A stretch of DNA of 64,000 nucleotides. It comes from Arthrobacter globiformis. GTDB lineage: Bacteria > Actinomycetota > Actinomycetes > Actinomycetales > Micrococcaceae. This document shows, piece by piece, positions 48,301-56,272 of this stretch (the stretch's first letter is position 1; each line of letters starts with the position of its first letter). The stretch is taken from assembly GCF_030818015.1 (NCBI RefSeq), contig NZ_JAUSZX010000001.1:930001-994000 (forward strand). The letters are read 5' to 3'. The translations under genes were made by a program, and so were the position numbers. The notes under the pieces are model-generated. The model searched no databases and was not told where the DNA came from. It worked only from the letters and a program-made list of their open reading frames with translations.

Positions 48301-49245
48301 TCAGTGTGCTTCTGTCAGGGAGCCGGTCAAGGGTTCTGACCGGGCTGCCCCGGGGGTTGGCGCCGCCGCCGCTGGGGAGGTGGCGCGGTCGAGCCAGCCG
48401 TACCAGTCGGCGAGGCCTTCGCCGGTGGTGGCGGACAGCGTGAGGAATTCGGCCCGCGGATTGATCTGCCGGATGCGGCGCAGGCACTCGTCGACGTCGA
48501 ATTCGACGTAGGGGAGCAGGTCCGACTTGTTGACGATCACGAGGTCGGCTGCCATAAACATGTGCGGGTATTTCTGGGGTTTGTCATCACCTTCCGTTAC
48601 CGAGACGATCACCACCTTGGCTGTTTCGCCGAGGTCAAAAAGCGCTGGGCAGACGAGGTTGCCCACATTTTCAATGAAGACCGTGGAGCCCGGCTCCGGG
48701 GACAGCGCATCGAGGCCGTGCCGCAGCATGGCGGCGTCGAGATGGCAGCCGGCTCCGGTGTTGATCTGGATGACCGGGCGCCCGGTGGCGCGGATGCGGT
48801 CAGCGTCGAGGGACGTCTCCTGGTCCCCTTCGATGACGCCTGCATTCAGGCGCCCGCCGAGTTCGGTCAGGGTGCGGACCAGGAGGGTGGTCTTGCCGGC
48901 ACCGGGCGAACTCATGACGTTGAAGGCACGGACTCCCCGGCCGGCGAGCCAGCCGCGGTTAGTGGCGGCCAGCAGGTCGTTCTTGGCCAGCAGGCTCTGC
49001 TCGAGCAGGATGGTCTCCGTGCCCGGTGCCGCATGGTGGTGCCCGTCGGAATGCCCGTGGTGGTGGTCATGGGAGTCGGCGTGGACGTGGGTGTGCGCAT
49101 GGGAGTCCGGGTGCTCGTGGGTGTACGTGCGCCCGTGCTCATCGGTATGGCTGTGCAGCGGACCCTGCCCGGGTGCCTGCAGTTCGCCTGCTAGGTTTGA
49201 AATGCGGGTGCCGGCCTCGTCGCCGCAACCGCATGTTGTACACAT
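48301..49245 (-). CDS. hypB: Hydrogenase nickel-incorporation GTPase HypB
   Basis: A 314-residue GTPase that delivers nickel to the large subunit. The N-terminal CTTCGCG motif (Cys2, Cys5, Cys7) is the high-affinity nickel site. A His-rich stretch (about 32-72) can store nickel. The G domain has Walker A MSSPGAGKTTLL, VIEGDQETSLDADRI, IENVGNLVCP and NKSDLL. The Ala/Pro-rich C-terminal tail is extra. It starts 3 nt after the hypA stop. Confidence 0.95.
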   Translation of the reverse strand: MCTTCGCGDEAGTRISNLAGELQAPGQGPLHSHTDEHGRTYTHEHPDSHAHTHVHADSHDHHHGHSDGHHHAAPGTETILLEQSLLAKNDLLAATNRGWLAGRGVRAFNVMSSPGAGKTTLLVRTLTELGGRLNAGVIEGDQETSLDADRIRATGRPVIQINTGAGCHLDAAMLRHGLDALSPEPGSTVFIENVGNLVCPALFDLGETAKVVIVSVTEGDDKPQKYPHMFMAADLVIVNKSDLLPYVEFDVDECLRRIRQINPRAEFLTLSATTGEGLADWYGWLDRATSPAAAAPTPGAARSEPLTGSLTEAH

Positions 49246-49248
49246 GTC

Positions 49249-49578
49249 CTATGCCACCTCCACGGACATCAGCATCAGCTCGCGGCCGCTGAGGACTTCG
49301 ACGTCCGCGCTTCCGCAAGGGCAAAGCAGAATGAGATCGCTCAGGTTGAATTCGCCCTGGCAGCTGCGGCACCGTCCGCGGCCCTGCGGCTCATCGATCT
49401 GCAGCCGCGCGCCGGCCAGCGGGGTACCGGCCGCTGCCACGTCAAAACAAAAGCGCACGGCATCAGCCAGTACGCCGGAAAGGGGACCGATCCTCAGGTT
49501 GACCGCCGTGACCGTCCGTTCGCCTGTGCGGTTAAGAACGGCGTCGACAAGGCCCTGCGTGATGGAGAGTTCGTGCAT
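49249..49578 (-). CDS. hypA: Hydrogenase maturation nickel chaperone HypA
   Basis: A 109-residue nickel chaperone. MHELSITQGLV gives the invariant MHE start that binds nickel. The zinc domain has CRSCQGEFN and LLCPCGS. The operon begins here: the ATG is preceded by GAAGGGG, and no other gene precedes it on this strand before 49753. HypA hands nickel to HypB and then the large subunit. Confidence 0.95.
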   Translation of the reverse strand: MHELSITQGLVDAVLNRTGERTVTAVNLRIGPLSGVLADAVRFCFDVAAAGTPLAGARLQIDEPQGRGRCRSCQGEFNLSDLILLCPCGSADVEVLSGRELMLMSVEVA

Positions 49579-49654
49579 AATGGCGCCCCTTCATGCCAAG
49601 ATAGGCTCGCGCCAGACAAAACGCAACCGTCCAGATACCCGACCGCCGCTCCCG

Positions 49655-49719
49655 GCGCGAACGTACAGTTGACGCCCCTCGGACCCGCGAATTTTGGGGC
49701 GTTAAGTGTCCGTTCGCGC
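49655..49719. repeat. Imperfect 24-bp palindrome upstream of the hydrogenase operon
   Basis: Left arm 49655-49678 and right arm 49696-49719 match at 21 of 24 positions (GCGCGAACG...CGCCCC). It lies in the 174-nt gap before hypA. The right arm closely matches 31957-31979, so it is a repeat family rather than a private operator. Confidence 0.7.
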
Positions 49720-49752
49720 TGCGTCCTTCGCGCCCGGCGCTAGGGTGGGAGG

Positions 49753-50058
49753 ATGCCGTCCTTCCAGACCAGACTCAAGATCACCGGGCTGAGGCCGGGC
49801 AACCCTCCCGAAGCCGTAATGGACACCGCCGTGGAGGCGCTGGGGTCGCGACACCATGTGGAGTCGCAACAGCTGGAACTGGCTGGCGGCGTGCCACAGC
49901 TGAACCTGCGGTTCCTCGTGGAGGCCACCGAATACAACAGTGAGAACAGCGCGGCCCGGGAGTCGGCAGCCGTGATGCGCGACGCCGTCGAACGCGTGGC
50001 GCTGACAGGCTCGCTTTCGGTGCTCCGCCGCAGCCGCGGCCGCTGGGCGCCCGTCTAA
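49753..50058 (+). CDS. Small conserved hypothetical protein
   Basis: A 101-residue protein (PSFQTRLKITGLRPGNPPEAVMDTAVEALGSRHHVESQQLEL) with an alpha-beta look, no cysteines, no signal and a basic C-terminus (RRSRGRWAPV). I recognise no family with confidence. It is divergent from hypA across the palindrome and converges on the DedA-family gene, so a link to the hydrogenase is not implied. ATG at 49753 follows AGGGTGGGAGG. Confidence 0.5.
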   Translation: MPSFQTRLKITGLRPGNPPEAVMDTAVEALGSRHHVESQQLELAGGVPQLNLRFLVEATEYNSENSAARESAAVMRDAVERVALTGSLSVLRRSRGRWAPV

Positions 50059-50077
50059 GGCTTAGGCGCCCCGGACC

Positions 50078-50725
50078 TTAATTGCCTGGGCCGGAGGCCC
50101 CGCCCGGTTCGTCCACGGGGGAGCGGTCGCCGCGACGGCGGGTGACGATCAGACCCACGACGGCGCCGATCACCAAGCCAACAGCCACGCCGATTAGTGA
50201 ACTCGCCCAGAAGGGCAGCCGCGTGGCGGAGCCCGTGAAGTAGCCGAGCCCGACGAGCCACGTCGCCCACAGCACCGCTCCCAGCCCGGCACACAGGCTG
50301 AAACCCCGGGTGGAGACGTCGGCGATGCCAGCGGCGGCGGACGTGGCAAGCCGGCCCCCGGGGATGAATCGGGCGCCGATGATGGTGCCGTAGGCGGAAG
50401 ACCGGCCCGCCTTGGCGATGGCTTCGTGGATGCCGTGGTGGATTTTCCTGCCCCACGTCCAGCGGTCCAGGATGTGGCTCAGCCGGCGCTTGAACAGCTG
50501 GAACACCACCATGTCGCCCAGCCACGAGGCGACGGCGGACAGGAGACCGACCAGGAAGAGGTTGGCCCGTCCCGCGGCGGACAGGGCACCGCCCGTGATC
50601 AGCACCATTTCGGACGGGATCGGCGGAAAGATGGCATCGCCGAGGACAGCGGGAATGATCCAGAAGTAGATCGCCGTGCTCCAGGTGTCCGGGTTGCCGA
50701 AGTCCATTTGCTCAACGTACCGCAC
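50078..50725 (-). CDS. DedA-family (VTT domain) membrane protein
   Basis: A 215-residue membrane protein with about four to five helices. WIIPAVLGDAIFPPIPSEMVLITGGALSAAG starts the domain, then LGDMVVFQLFKRRLSHIL and the signature GARFIPGGRLATSAAAG. DedA proteins act in membrane lipid (undecaprenyl phosphate) flipping and homeostasis. The tail has the positive cluster VTRRRGDRSP. GTG at 50725 or ATG at 50707 may be the start; neither has a strong binding site. Confidence 0.8.
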   Translation of the reverse strand: MRYVEQMDFGNPDTWSTAIYFWIIPAVLGDAIFPPIPSEMVLITGGALSAAGRANLFLVGLLSAVASWLGDMVVFQLFKRRLSHILDRWTWGRKIHHGIHEAIAKAGRSSAYGTIIGARFIPGGRLATSAAAGIADVSTRGFSLCAGLGAVLWATWLVGLGYFTGSATRLPFWASSLIGVAVGLVIGAVVGLIVTRRRGDRSPVDEPGGASGPGN

Positions 50726-50843
50726 ACAGAACGGGAGCGCGCCGTGCGGATCGCCTGCACCCCTCGGAACACCCTCCGCCAGGTGGACCCCTGCGGCTGG
50801 GGACCCCTACGCATGACCGGGGGCACAGTGCCACACTGGCTGC

Positions 50844-51386
50844 ATGCGGATTGAGATCGTTGAGGGTGACATCACCGGACGGCAGGTGGACGCGGTGGTG
50901 AATGCGGCCAACTCTTCGCTGCTGGGCGGCGGTGGCGTGGACGGGGCGATCCACCGGGCGGCGGGGCCGGAACTGCTGGCCGCCTGCCGCGAGCTGAGGG
51001 CAACGACGCTCCAGGACGGGCTGCCGGTGGGCGCTGCCGTGGCCACCCCCGGGTTCGGGCTGCCGGCGCGCTGGGTCATCCACACCGTCGGGCCCAACCG
51101 CCGCGCCGGGCAGACCAACCCGGCATTGCTGGCGTCCTGCTTCACCGAGAGCCTGCGTGTTGCCGAGGGCCTGGGTATCCGGTCGCTGGCCTTTCCCGCG
51201 GTGAGCGCCGGGGTCTACGGCTGGGACGCCCGCCAGGTGGCGCAGGTGGCGTTTGAGGCCGTCCGATCGTACGCCTCCAGCCGCTCTGCCGAAGGCGGCG
51301 AGCACGGCGTCGAGCTGGTGGAGTTCGTGCTCTTCAGCCCGGAAACCGTTGCGGTCTTCCGGGATGTCCTTGAAGGTGCTGCATAG
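50844..51386 (+). CDS. Macro-domain protein, O-acetyl-ADP-ribose deacetylase type
   Basis: A 180-residue single macro domain. It begins IEIVEGDITGRQVDAVVNAANSSLLGGGGVDGAIHRAAG, with the ADP-ribose-binding loops NAANSSL and GGGGVDGAI. VGAAVATPGFGLPARWVIHTVGP and VAFPAVSAGVYGWD complete the site. YmdB-like proteins remove the acetyl group from O-acetyl-ADP-ribose, and some reverse mono-ADP-ribosylation. Nothing adjacent shows which. Confidence 0.9.
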   Translation: MRIEIVEGDITGRQVDAVVNAANSSLLGGGGVDGAIHRAAGPELLAACRELRATTLQDGLPVGAAVATPGFGLPARWVIHTVGPNRRAGQTNPALLASCFTESLRVAEGLGIRSLAFPAVSAGVYGWDARQVAQVAFEAVRSYASSRSAEGGEHGVELVEFVLFSPETVAVFRDVLEGAA

Positions 51387-51401
51387 CGCACCTCGACCTG
51401 G

Positions 51402-52358
51402 CTAGCGGACTTCGCTCAGCTCGAGGCGGCTGCGGTACTCGACGGGCTTTTCCGTGATGGGGTCCACGAACCGGATGCCGCGGGCCAGCAGCTGGAGCGG
51501 CTTGGTGTAGTCGTCTGGTGCCTTGTCCAGCAGCTCGGGGTAGAACGAATCGTGCAGGATGCCCAGTCCCAGCGAGGCCATGTGCACCCGGAGCTGATGG
51601 GTTTTCCCGGAGTGCGGTTCGAGTCGGTAGAGGCCAAGGCGTCCTGCTCCGGCCGTCGCGTGGCCGCCGCAATCAGCGCCGTCGAACGTCCGCAGCAGGT
51701 CGATGCGGGTCTCCGCATTCGGCTCGCCCTCGATCACCTCCGCCAGAAGGTAGCTGCGGGACTTAGTCATCCGGTTGCGCACTACCACCGGATAGTCGAC
51801 AGCTGGATGCCCGTGAGCCGGTTCAGCGGCGGACACGCACTCGTATTCCTTCTGGACCTGGCGCTTCTCGAACAGCACCTGGTACTTCCCGCGGGTCTCC
51901 GGGTTGGTGGAGAGCAGGAGGATGCCCGCGGTCATGCGGTCCAGGCGGTGCATCGGGATCAGGTCCGGGAGGTCCAGCTGGTTCCGGAGCCGGACCAGCG
52001 CCGATTCCTGGATGTACGTGCCCCCGGGCGTGGTGGGCAGGAAGTGCGGCTTGTCCACCACAAGGATGTGCTCGTCCTGGTGCAGGATGTTTAGTTCCAC
52101 GGGCAGCCGGGTTTCCGGCGGGAGCGTGCGGTAGTACCAGATGAAGGTGTGGTCCTCGAGCCTGGTGCTGCGATGCAGGGGGATGCCGCCCTCGCCCACG
52201 ATCTCCCCGGCGTCGAACCGGTCCTCGATGCCTTGGGGGTCGATGTGCCCCCAGCGGTGCATCATGTAGTCCATTGCGGTGTCCCAGGGGCCCTCGTCCG
52301 GGAGGCGCAGACGGGTGGCGTTCACGCCGTCGCGCACGGGGAGGGGGGATTGCATCAC
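51402..52358 (-). CDS. RluA-family pseudouridine synthase
   Basis: A 318-residue RNA-modifying enzyme. The catalytic Asp lies in IPMHRLDRMTAGILLL, the RluA signature. LNILHQDEHILVVDKPHFLPTTPG before it is the standard entry motif, and GKTHQLRVHMASLGLGILHDSFYP the C-terminal substrate-binding block. There is no clear S4 domain, so it resembles the RluA/RluC-like branch acting on rRNA or tRNA. Converges on the macro-domain gene. Confidence 0.9.
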   Translation of the reverse strand: MMQSPLPVRDGVNATRLRLPDEGPWDTAMDYMMHRWGHIDPQGIEDRFDAGEIVGEGGIPLHRSTRLEDHTFIWYYRTLPPETRLPVELNILHQDEHILVVDKPHFLPTTPGGTYIQESALVRLRNQLDLPDLIPMHRLDRMTAGILLLSTNPETRGKYQVLFEKRQVQKEYECVSAAEPAHGHPAVDYPVVVRNRMTKSRSYLLAEVIEGEPNAETRIDLLRTFDGADCGGHATAGAGRLGLYRLEPHSGKTHQLRVHMASLGLGILHDSFYPELLDKAPDDYTKPLQLLARGIRFVDPITEKPVEYRSRLELSEVR

Positions 52359-52418
52359 GGGTCCATTCTACTTTGCGCCCTGCCGCCCTGCGCGCCGGTC
52401 CGTGGTGCCTCCCGGCGT

Positions 52419-52486
52419 CGAGTTCGCCGGAACCATGCCGGTTCGCCGGAACCTTCCGGCGACTTCACACCGTTCCGGCGACCTCG
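52419..52486. repeat. 68-bp GCCGGAA-type intergenic palindrome, copy 3
   Basis: Four GTTCGCCGGAA or complement units arranged as a dyad, like copies 1 and 2 at 15878 and 16970. It lies directly before the broken SRPBCC-like reading frame. Confidence 0.8.
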
Positions 52487-52501
52487 GTACGGTGCTGCCG
52501 C

Positions 52502-53006
52502 CTCGCCGCAGAAACTCGCCACGTTCGCCATCGACGGCGAGATTACCTTCCGCACCGCCGCCGACCGTGCAGCCTTCGCCGAGGATCTTGGCGTGGCGGT
52601 CACCCGGCTTGTGGACCAGGACCACCACGGCGGTGCCGGGGGACGGAAGCAACGGCTCGTCGTCGCGCTTCACCCCGCACTCAAGCCGGAAACACAGGAC
52701 TCAACCAAAACCATCCCCGCCAAGGCCGGTTTCGTGCGGCTCAAGAAGGCGCTCGGCGTGGAGAATGCGTCGCAGGGCGAGAGTTTTGATGTGGAGGTCG
52801 ACGGCGTCGGGCGGCTGAGCGGGCAGGTGGACTTCTCCAACGAGAACTTCCTGGGCCTGCGGACCGCGGACACCATGTACCGGTTCTTTGGCCGCAACTC
52901 GTTCGGCGCACCCGTGGGCATGACCGTCCACGACTTCAGCGGCAGCGGGGATTCTGCGGCAACTGCCAGGGCCTGGGGTGCGTTCCTTGAAGAGGTCTAC
53001 GCCTAG
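52502..53006 (+). pseudogene. 3' remnant of an SRPBCC-like gene
   Basis: From about 52502 the frame reads like the C-terminal half of the SRPBCC/AHSA1-type proteins: LATFAIDGEITFRTAADRA, RLVVALHPALKPETQDS, LSGQVDFSNENFLGLRTADTM, PVGMTVHDFSGSGDS. There is no proper start: upstream codons run through the palindrome and antisense to the pseudouridine synthase gene. The N-terminal half of such a protein is missing, so it appears truncated with its 5' end at or in the repeat. It is a pseudogene unless an unseen start is used. Confidence 0.6.
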
Positions 53007-53041
53007 GTTCAGGACGCACCTGTGGCCTCAGGACGCGCAAC

Positions 53042-53079
53042 CGGTCCGGTGACACTCGAATACGCATGTCGCCGGACCG
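53042..53079. terminator. Hairpin terminator
   Basis: CGGTCCGGTGAC (53042-53053) pairs with GTCGCCGGACCG (53068-53079), 12 bp with one wobble pair, followed by TTTGTTTG. It lies between the remnant and the end of the MocR gene and could stop both. Confidence 0.65.
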
Positions 53080-53106
53080 TTTGTTTGTCGCCAGGCGATT
53101 GGCGTG

Positions 53107-54588
53107 TCAGGCGATGGCGGCGGCGGGGGAGTCCCTGAGGGTCCGCCTTAGCTGCGGAGCGGCGTCCAGCCTGTCCTGGGCGGCCCTCAGCGCGAGGACT
53201 GCGGTCTCCAGCTGGTCCGGCGGCAGTGTGAACGGAATGCGGAGGAAGTTCTCAAACACCCCGCCAACGCCGAAGCGCGGGCCGGCAGCGAGGCGGATGC
53301 CGAGTTCCGGGGCTACGACGGTCAGTGCCGTGCTGCTGGGTGATGGCAGCCGGCACCAGACGGCCAGGCCGCCGTCGGGCCGTTCCGCCTCCCACCGCGG
53401 CAGATGAGCCTTGAGCAGCTCCAGCAGTGCGGAGCGGTTCTCGCGGAGCGCGGACAGGCGGGCGGGCAGTGGACCGGCCAGGTTCCGCACCAGGTGGGCC
53501 GCCGCAAGCTGCTCCACCACCGGACCACCAAGGTCCATCGTGGTCCGGACGGCCGCGAACCGCTGAATCAGGCTGTCTGACGCGCGGATCCAGCCCGTGC
53601 GCATGCCCGCCCAGTGCGACTTGCTTAGCGATCCGATGGACACCACGGCCGGACTGAACGATGCCAGGGGAGCGGTTGTGCCGCCGTCGAGGTTCAGCTC
53701 ACGGAGGGTCTCATCCACCACCAGGACGGTGCCCGACGCCGCGGCGGCACGGACCAGTCGGCGGCGCTGTGCGTTGGGCATCAGCCGGCCGGTGGGGTTG
53801 TGGAAATCCGGGACCGTGTAGGCCATGCGGGGCCGCTGCTGCATGAGGGCAGACTCGATCGAGTCCAGATCCCAGCCCCGCTCCGACGCAGGCGGAAGAG
53901 GCACCGGCACCAGGCGGCAGCCCGTGGCGCGCATGGCGTCGAGCGCGTTCGGGTAGGTCGGCTGCTCCACGAGGACCTTGTCCTGTTTTCCGACGAGCGC
54001 CCGCAGCACGATGTTGAGCGCATGCTGCGCGCCGGACGTCACCAGGATCTGCCCGGCCGTGGTGGGCACGCCGGCGTCGGCATAGTGGCCGGCGATCGCC
54101 TCCCGGAGGGCCGGCACCCCCAGGGCGTCGTAACCGAAGCCGGGCAGCAGGGCGGGCAGTTCTGTGAGGGCAGCGGCGAACGCCTGATGGACCGCCTCGC
54201 CGCTGGCCGGGAGCGACGCATACGCGAGGTCGATGACGCCGTCGGGAACAGCAAGGCCCGGCGCCCCCGACAAGCCCACCCCCGAGTCCCGCTCCTGACC
54301 TGCCGCGTAGGCAGTCCGCGGCAGGCACGTGCGGCCGCGCGTGCCCTGGCCGCTGCTCAGGAAACCCTGATCGCGCAGGCTGGAATACGCCGCGGTTACC
54401 GTGGTGCGGCTGACGGCGAGGGTGGCGGACAACGTCCGTTCGCTAGGCAGCGCGGTGCCCAGCGGGATGCGCCCGTCAAGCACCAAAAGGCGCACGACGT
54501 CGGCCAGTTCGCGGTAGGCGGGAGCGTTGCCGCGGTGCCACTGGCCCAGGAGGCGGGCAAGGGCGGTGGGGGTGAGGGATCCGGACAT
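53107..54588 (-). CDS. MocR-family regulator with aminotransferase-like domain
   Basis: A 493-residue MocR/GabR-type regulator. An N-terminal GntR winged helix (about 20-90: YRELADVVRLLVLDGRIPLGTALPSERTLS, VSRTTVTAAYSSLRDQG) is fused to a class I aminotransferase fold. The PLP lysine lies in GSLSKSHWAGMRTGW. Divergent from the YczE-type membrane gene, a pairing well known for YczR/YczE; the inverted repeats between them (54591-54629) are likely its operator. It probably senses a PLP-linked or amine ligand, though not identifiable here. Confidence 0.88.
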   Translation of the reverse strand: MSGSLTPTALARLLGQWHRGNAPAYRELADVVRLLVLDGRIPLGTALPSERTLSATLAVSRTTVTAAYSSLRDQGFLSSGQGTRGRTCLPRTAYAAGQERDSGVGLSGAPGLAVPDGVIDLAYASLPASGEAVHQAFAAALTELPALLPGFGYDALGVPALREAIAGHYADAGVPTTAGQILVTSGAQHALNIVLRALVGKQDKVLVEQPTYPNALDAMRATGCRLVPVPLPPASERGWDLDSIESALMQQRPRMAYTVPDFHNPTGRLMPNAQRRRLVRAAAASGTVLVVDETLRELNLDGGTTAPLASFSPAVVSIGSLSKSHWAGMRTGWIRASDSLIQRFAAVRTTMDLGGPVVEQLAAAHLVRNLAGPLPARLSALRENRSALLELLKAHLPRWEAERPDGGLAVWCRLPSPSSTALTVVAPELGIRLAAGPRFGVGGVFENFLRIPFTLPPDQLETAVLALRAAQDRLDAAPQLRRTLRDSPAAAIA

Positions 54589-54590
54589 GA

Positions 54591-54629
54591 GGCCAGTATT
54601 CCAAACTGGCCATGGAAAACAAGGCCAGT
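54591..54629. promoter_or_regulatory. Candidate MocR operator between the divergent genes
   Basis: GGCCAGT (54591-54597), ACTGGCC (54605-54611) and GGCCAGT (54623-54629) give an inverted pair and a direct pair spaced 32 nt, about three helical turns. MocR regulators use such direct and inverted repeat sets. The three identical half-sites lie in the 60-nt gap. Confidence 0.6.
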
Positions 54630-54648
54630 TCTGCCGCAGGATGGTTCA

Positions 54649-55347
54649 ATGATGATCCGAAGACTTGCACAGCTCTTCACCGGCCTCGCCATGTACGGCA
54701 TTTCACTGGCCCTGTTTATCCGGGCCGGGCTCGGGCTGGACCCGTGGGACGTGTTCCATCAGGGCGTTGCCGGCAAAACCGGGCTGAGCATTGGCGTGGT
54801 GGTCATCATCGTCAGTTTCCTGGTGCTTCTGCTGTGGATTCCACTGCGGCAGCGGCCGGGCTTCGGCACACTGTGCAATGCCATCCTCGTGGGGGTCTTT
54901 GCCGACGTCGGGCTCGCCCTGATCCCCACGTTCTCCCATCTCGGGGGCCAGACCGCGATGCTGGCCGGCGCGGTGGTGCTCAACGGGATCGCCTCCGCGT
55001 GCTACATCGGCGCCCGCTTCGGCCCCGGCGCCCGCGACGGGCTCATGACCGGCCTGGCCCGGCGCACCGGCTGGTCGGTGCGCCTCTCGCGGACACTGAT
55101 CGAGGTTGTGGTGCTCGGGGCAGGCTGGCTCCTCGGCGGCTCGGTCGGCGTGGGGACCGTGGTTTATGCCCTGGCGATCGGCCCCCTGGTCCAGCTCCTG
55201 CTGCCGTACTTCATGGTTCCGGCGCGGGAACCGGTCGGAGATCAGGCTGCCCGTTCGAAGTCCGAGGACCAGGCTGCCGAATCATCTGTCGGTTCCAGGT
55301 CCGGGGACCGCGAGGGCCGGTCCGGAACGCCGGTGGCCACCTCCTGA
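54649..55347 (+). CDS. YczE/YitT-family membrane protein
   Basis: A 232-residue integral membrane protein with about five helices, starting MMIRRLAQLFTGLAMYGISLALFIRAGLGLDPWDVFHQGVAGKTG, the YczE-family opening. ARFGPGARDGLMTGLARRTGW is the second hallmark. The C-terminus is Arg/Ser/Glu-rich and cytosolic. Family transport substrate is unknown, though pairing with a MocR regulator is common and suggests a vitamin-B6- or amine-linked function. Adjacent ATGs at 54649 and 54652 are both possible. Confidence 0.85.
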   Translation: MMIRRLAQLFTGLAMYGISLALFIRAGLGLDPWDVFHQGVAGKTGLSIGVVVIIVSFLVLLLWIPLRQRPGFGTLCNAILVGVFADVGLALIPTFSHLGGQTAMLAGAVVLNGIASACYIGARFGPGARDGLMTGLARRTGWSVRLSRTLIEVVVLGAGWLLGGSVGVGTVVYALAIGPLVQLLLPYFMVPAREPVGDQAARSKSEDQAAESSVGSRSGDREGRSGTPVATS

Positions 55348-55378
55348 CACCGTTTTTCCTGCGCCCGGCGCGGCAGTG

Positions 55379-56272
55379 TCAGGCTTCGGAGCCGCCGAGC
55401 AGGGGCTGGCAGGTAGGGCAGAAGTAAATGTCGCGTTCTTCGGTGACCGCCACGGGCGCGCTGCCCGGCGCAGCCACTCCCGCAAGGTTTTTGCCCGGCA
55501 CACTCTTGCCCAGCACGCCGTGCCGGATGGGGGTCCGGCAGCGCAGGCACGGCTGGTGCTCGCGCCGGTACACCCAGTAGCCGGGACGGCCGGCAGCCCG
55601 GCCCACCGGAGTACCACGGGCGTTGAGCAGTGTTGTCCGGCGGCCCGGTCCCAGGTTCGCCTCGAGCAACTGCTTGGCGTCGGCAAAAATGGCCGGCCAG
55701 TCCTTCACAGCAGCAACAGGCGATGCCGGGTGGATGCCGGCGAGGAAGCATACCTCGCAGCGGTAGATGTTCCCGATGCCCGCGAGGTTGCTCTGGTCCA
55801 GGAGGGCCACCCCGACCGGCACATCGGGCCTCGCCGCCACGCGGCGCTCGGCCTCGGCCGGGTCCCAGTCCGGGCCCAGCAGGTCCGGGCCCAGGAATCC
55901 GACAGCCTTGTCCTCTTCGCTGGTCTTGATCACCTCAAGCAGGCCAAGGGAAAATCCGACGGCGTCGGCAACGGCCGTGCGGAGCACGCACCGGGCCGTG
56001 AATCCCGGCTTCCGCCACCTGCCACCGGGCGGGTAGATCTGCCAGCTGCCCTCCATTTTCAGGTGCGAGTGGATGGTCAGCCGCTCGTGGGCCGGGCTGG
56101 CGAGCCGCATCAGCAGGTGCTTGCCGCGGGGTACAACCTCGTCCATGGTCCAGCCGGCCAGGTTCAGTGTGGCGAATCGGGGCACGCGGAAGTCGGACGC
56201 GAGAAGTTTCTGGCCGGCGAGGGCAGTGTGCAGCTGGTTGGCGGCGCGCCAGACGGAGTCGCCTTCAGGCAC
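55379..56272 (-). CDS. Endonuclease VIII-type DNA glycosylase (Nei2, Fpg/Nei family)
   Basis: A 297-residue base-excision enzyme. MPEGDSVWRAANQLHTALAG gives the essential Pro2-Glu3. The catalytic-type lysine region is VVPRGKHLLMRL. A helix-two-turn-helix (LLDQSNLAGIGNIYRCEVCFLAGI) and the C-terminal zinc finger (CLRCRTPI and YFCPTC) follow. The length and MPEGDSVWR start fit mycobacterial-type Nei2. GTG start overlaps the lhr stop by 8 nt, so it follows lhr on the same transcript; Lhr-Nei2 pairs are common in actinobacteria. Confidence 0.92.
   Translation of the reverse strand: MPEGDSVWRAANQLHTALAGQKLLASDFRVPRFATLNLAGWTMDEVVPRGKHLLMRLASPAHERLTIHSHLKMEGSWQIYPPGGRWRKPGFTARCVLRTAVADAVGFSLGLLEVIKTSEEDKAVGFLGPDLLGPDWDPAEAERRVAARPDVPVGVALLDQSNLAGIGNIYRCEVCFLAGIHPASPVAAVKDWPAIFADAKQLLEANLGPGRRTTLLNARGTPVGRAAGRPGYWVYRREHQPCLRCRTPIRHGVLGKSVPGKNLAGVAAPGSAPVAVTEERDIYFCPTCQPLLGGSEA

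Noticed and set aside
52149..53006. One 285-codon plus-strand gene
   Set aside because: The first part is antisense to the pseudouridine synthase and crosses a palindrome; only the part from about 52502 looks like protein.
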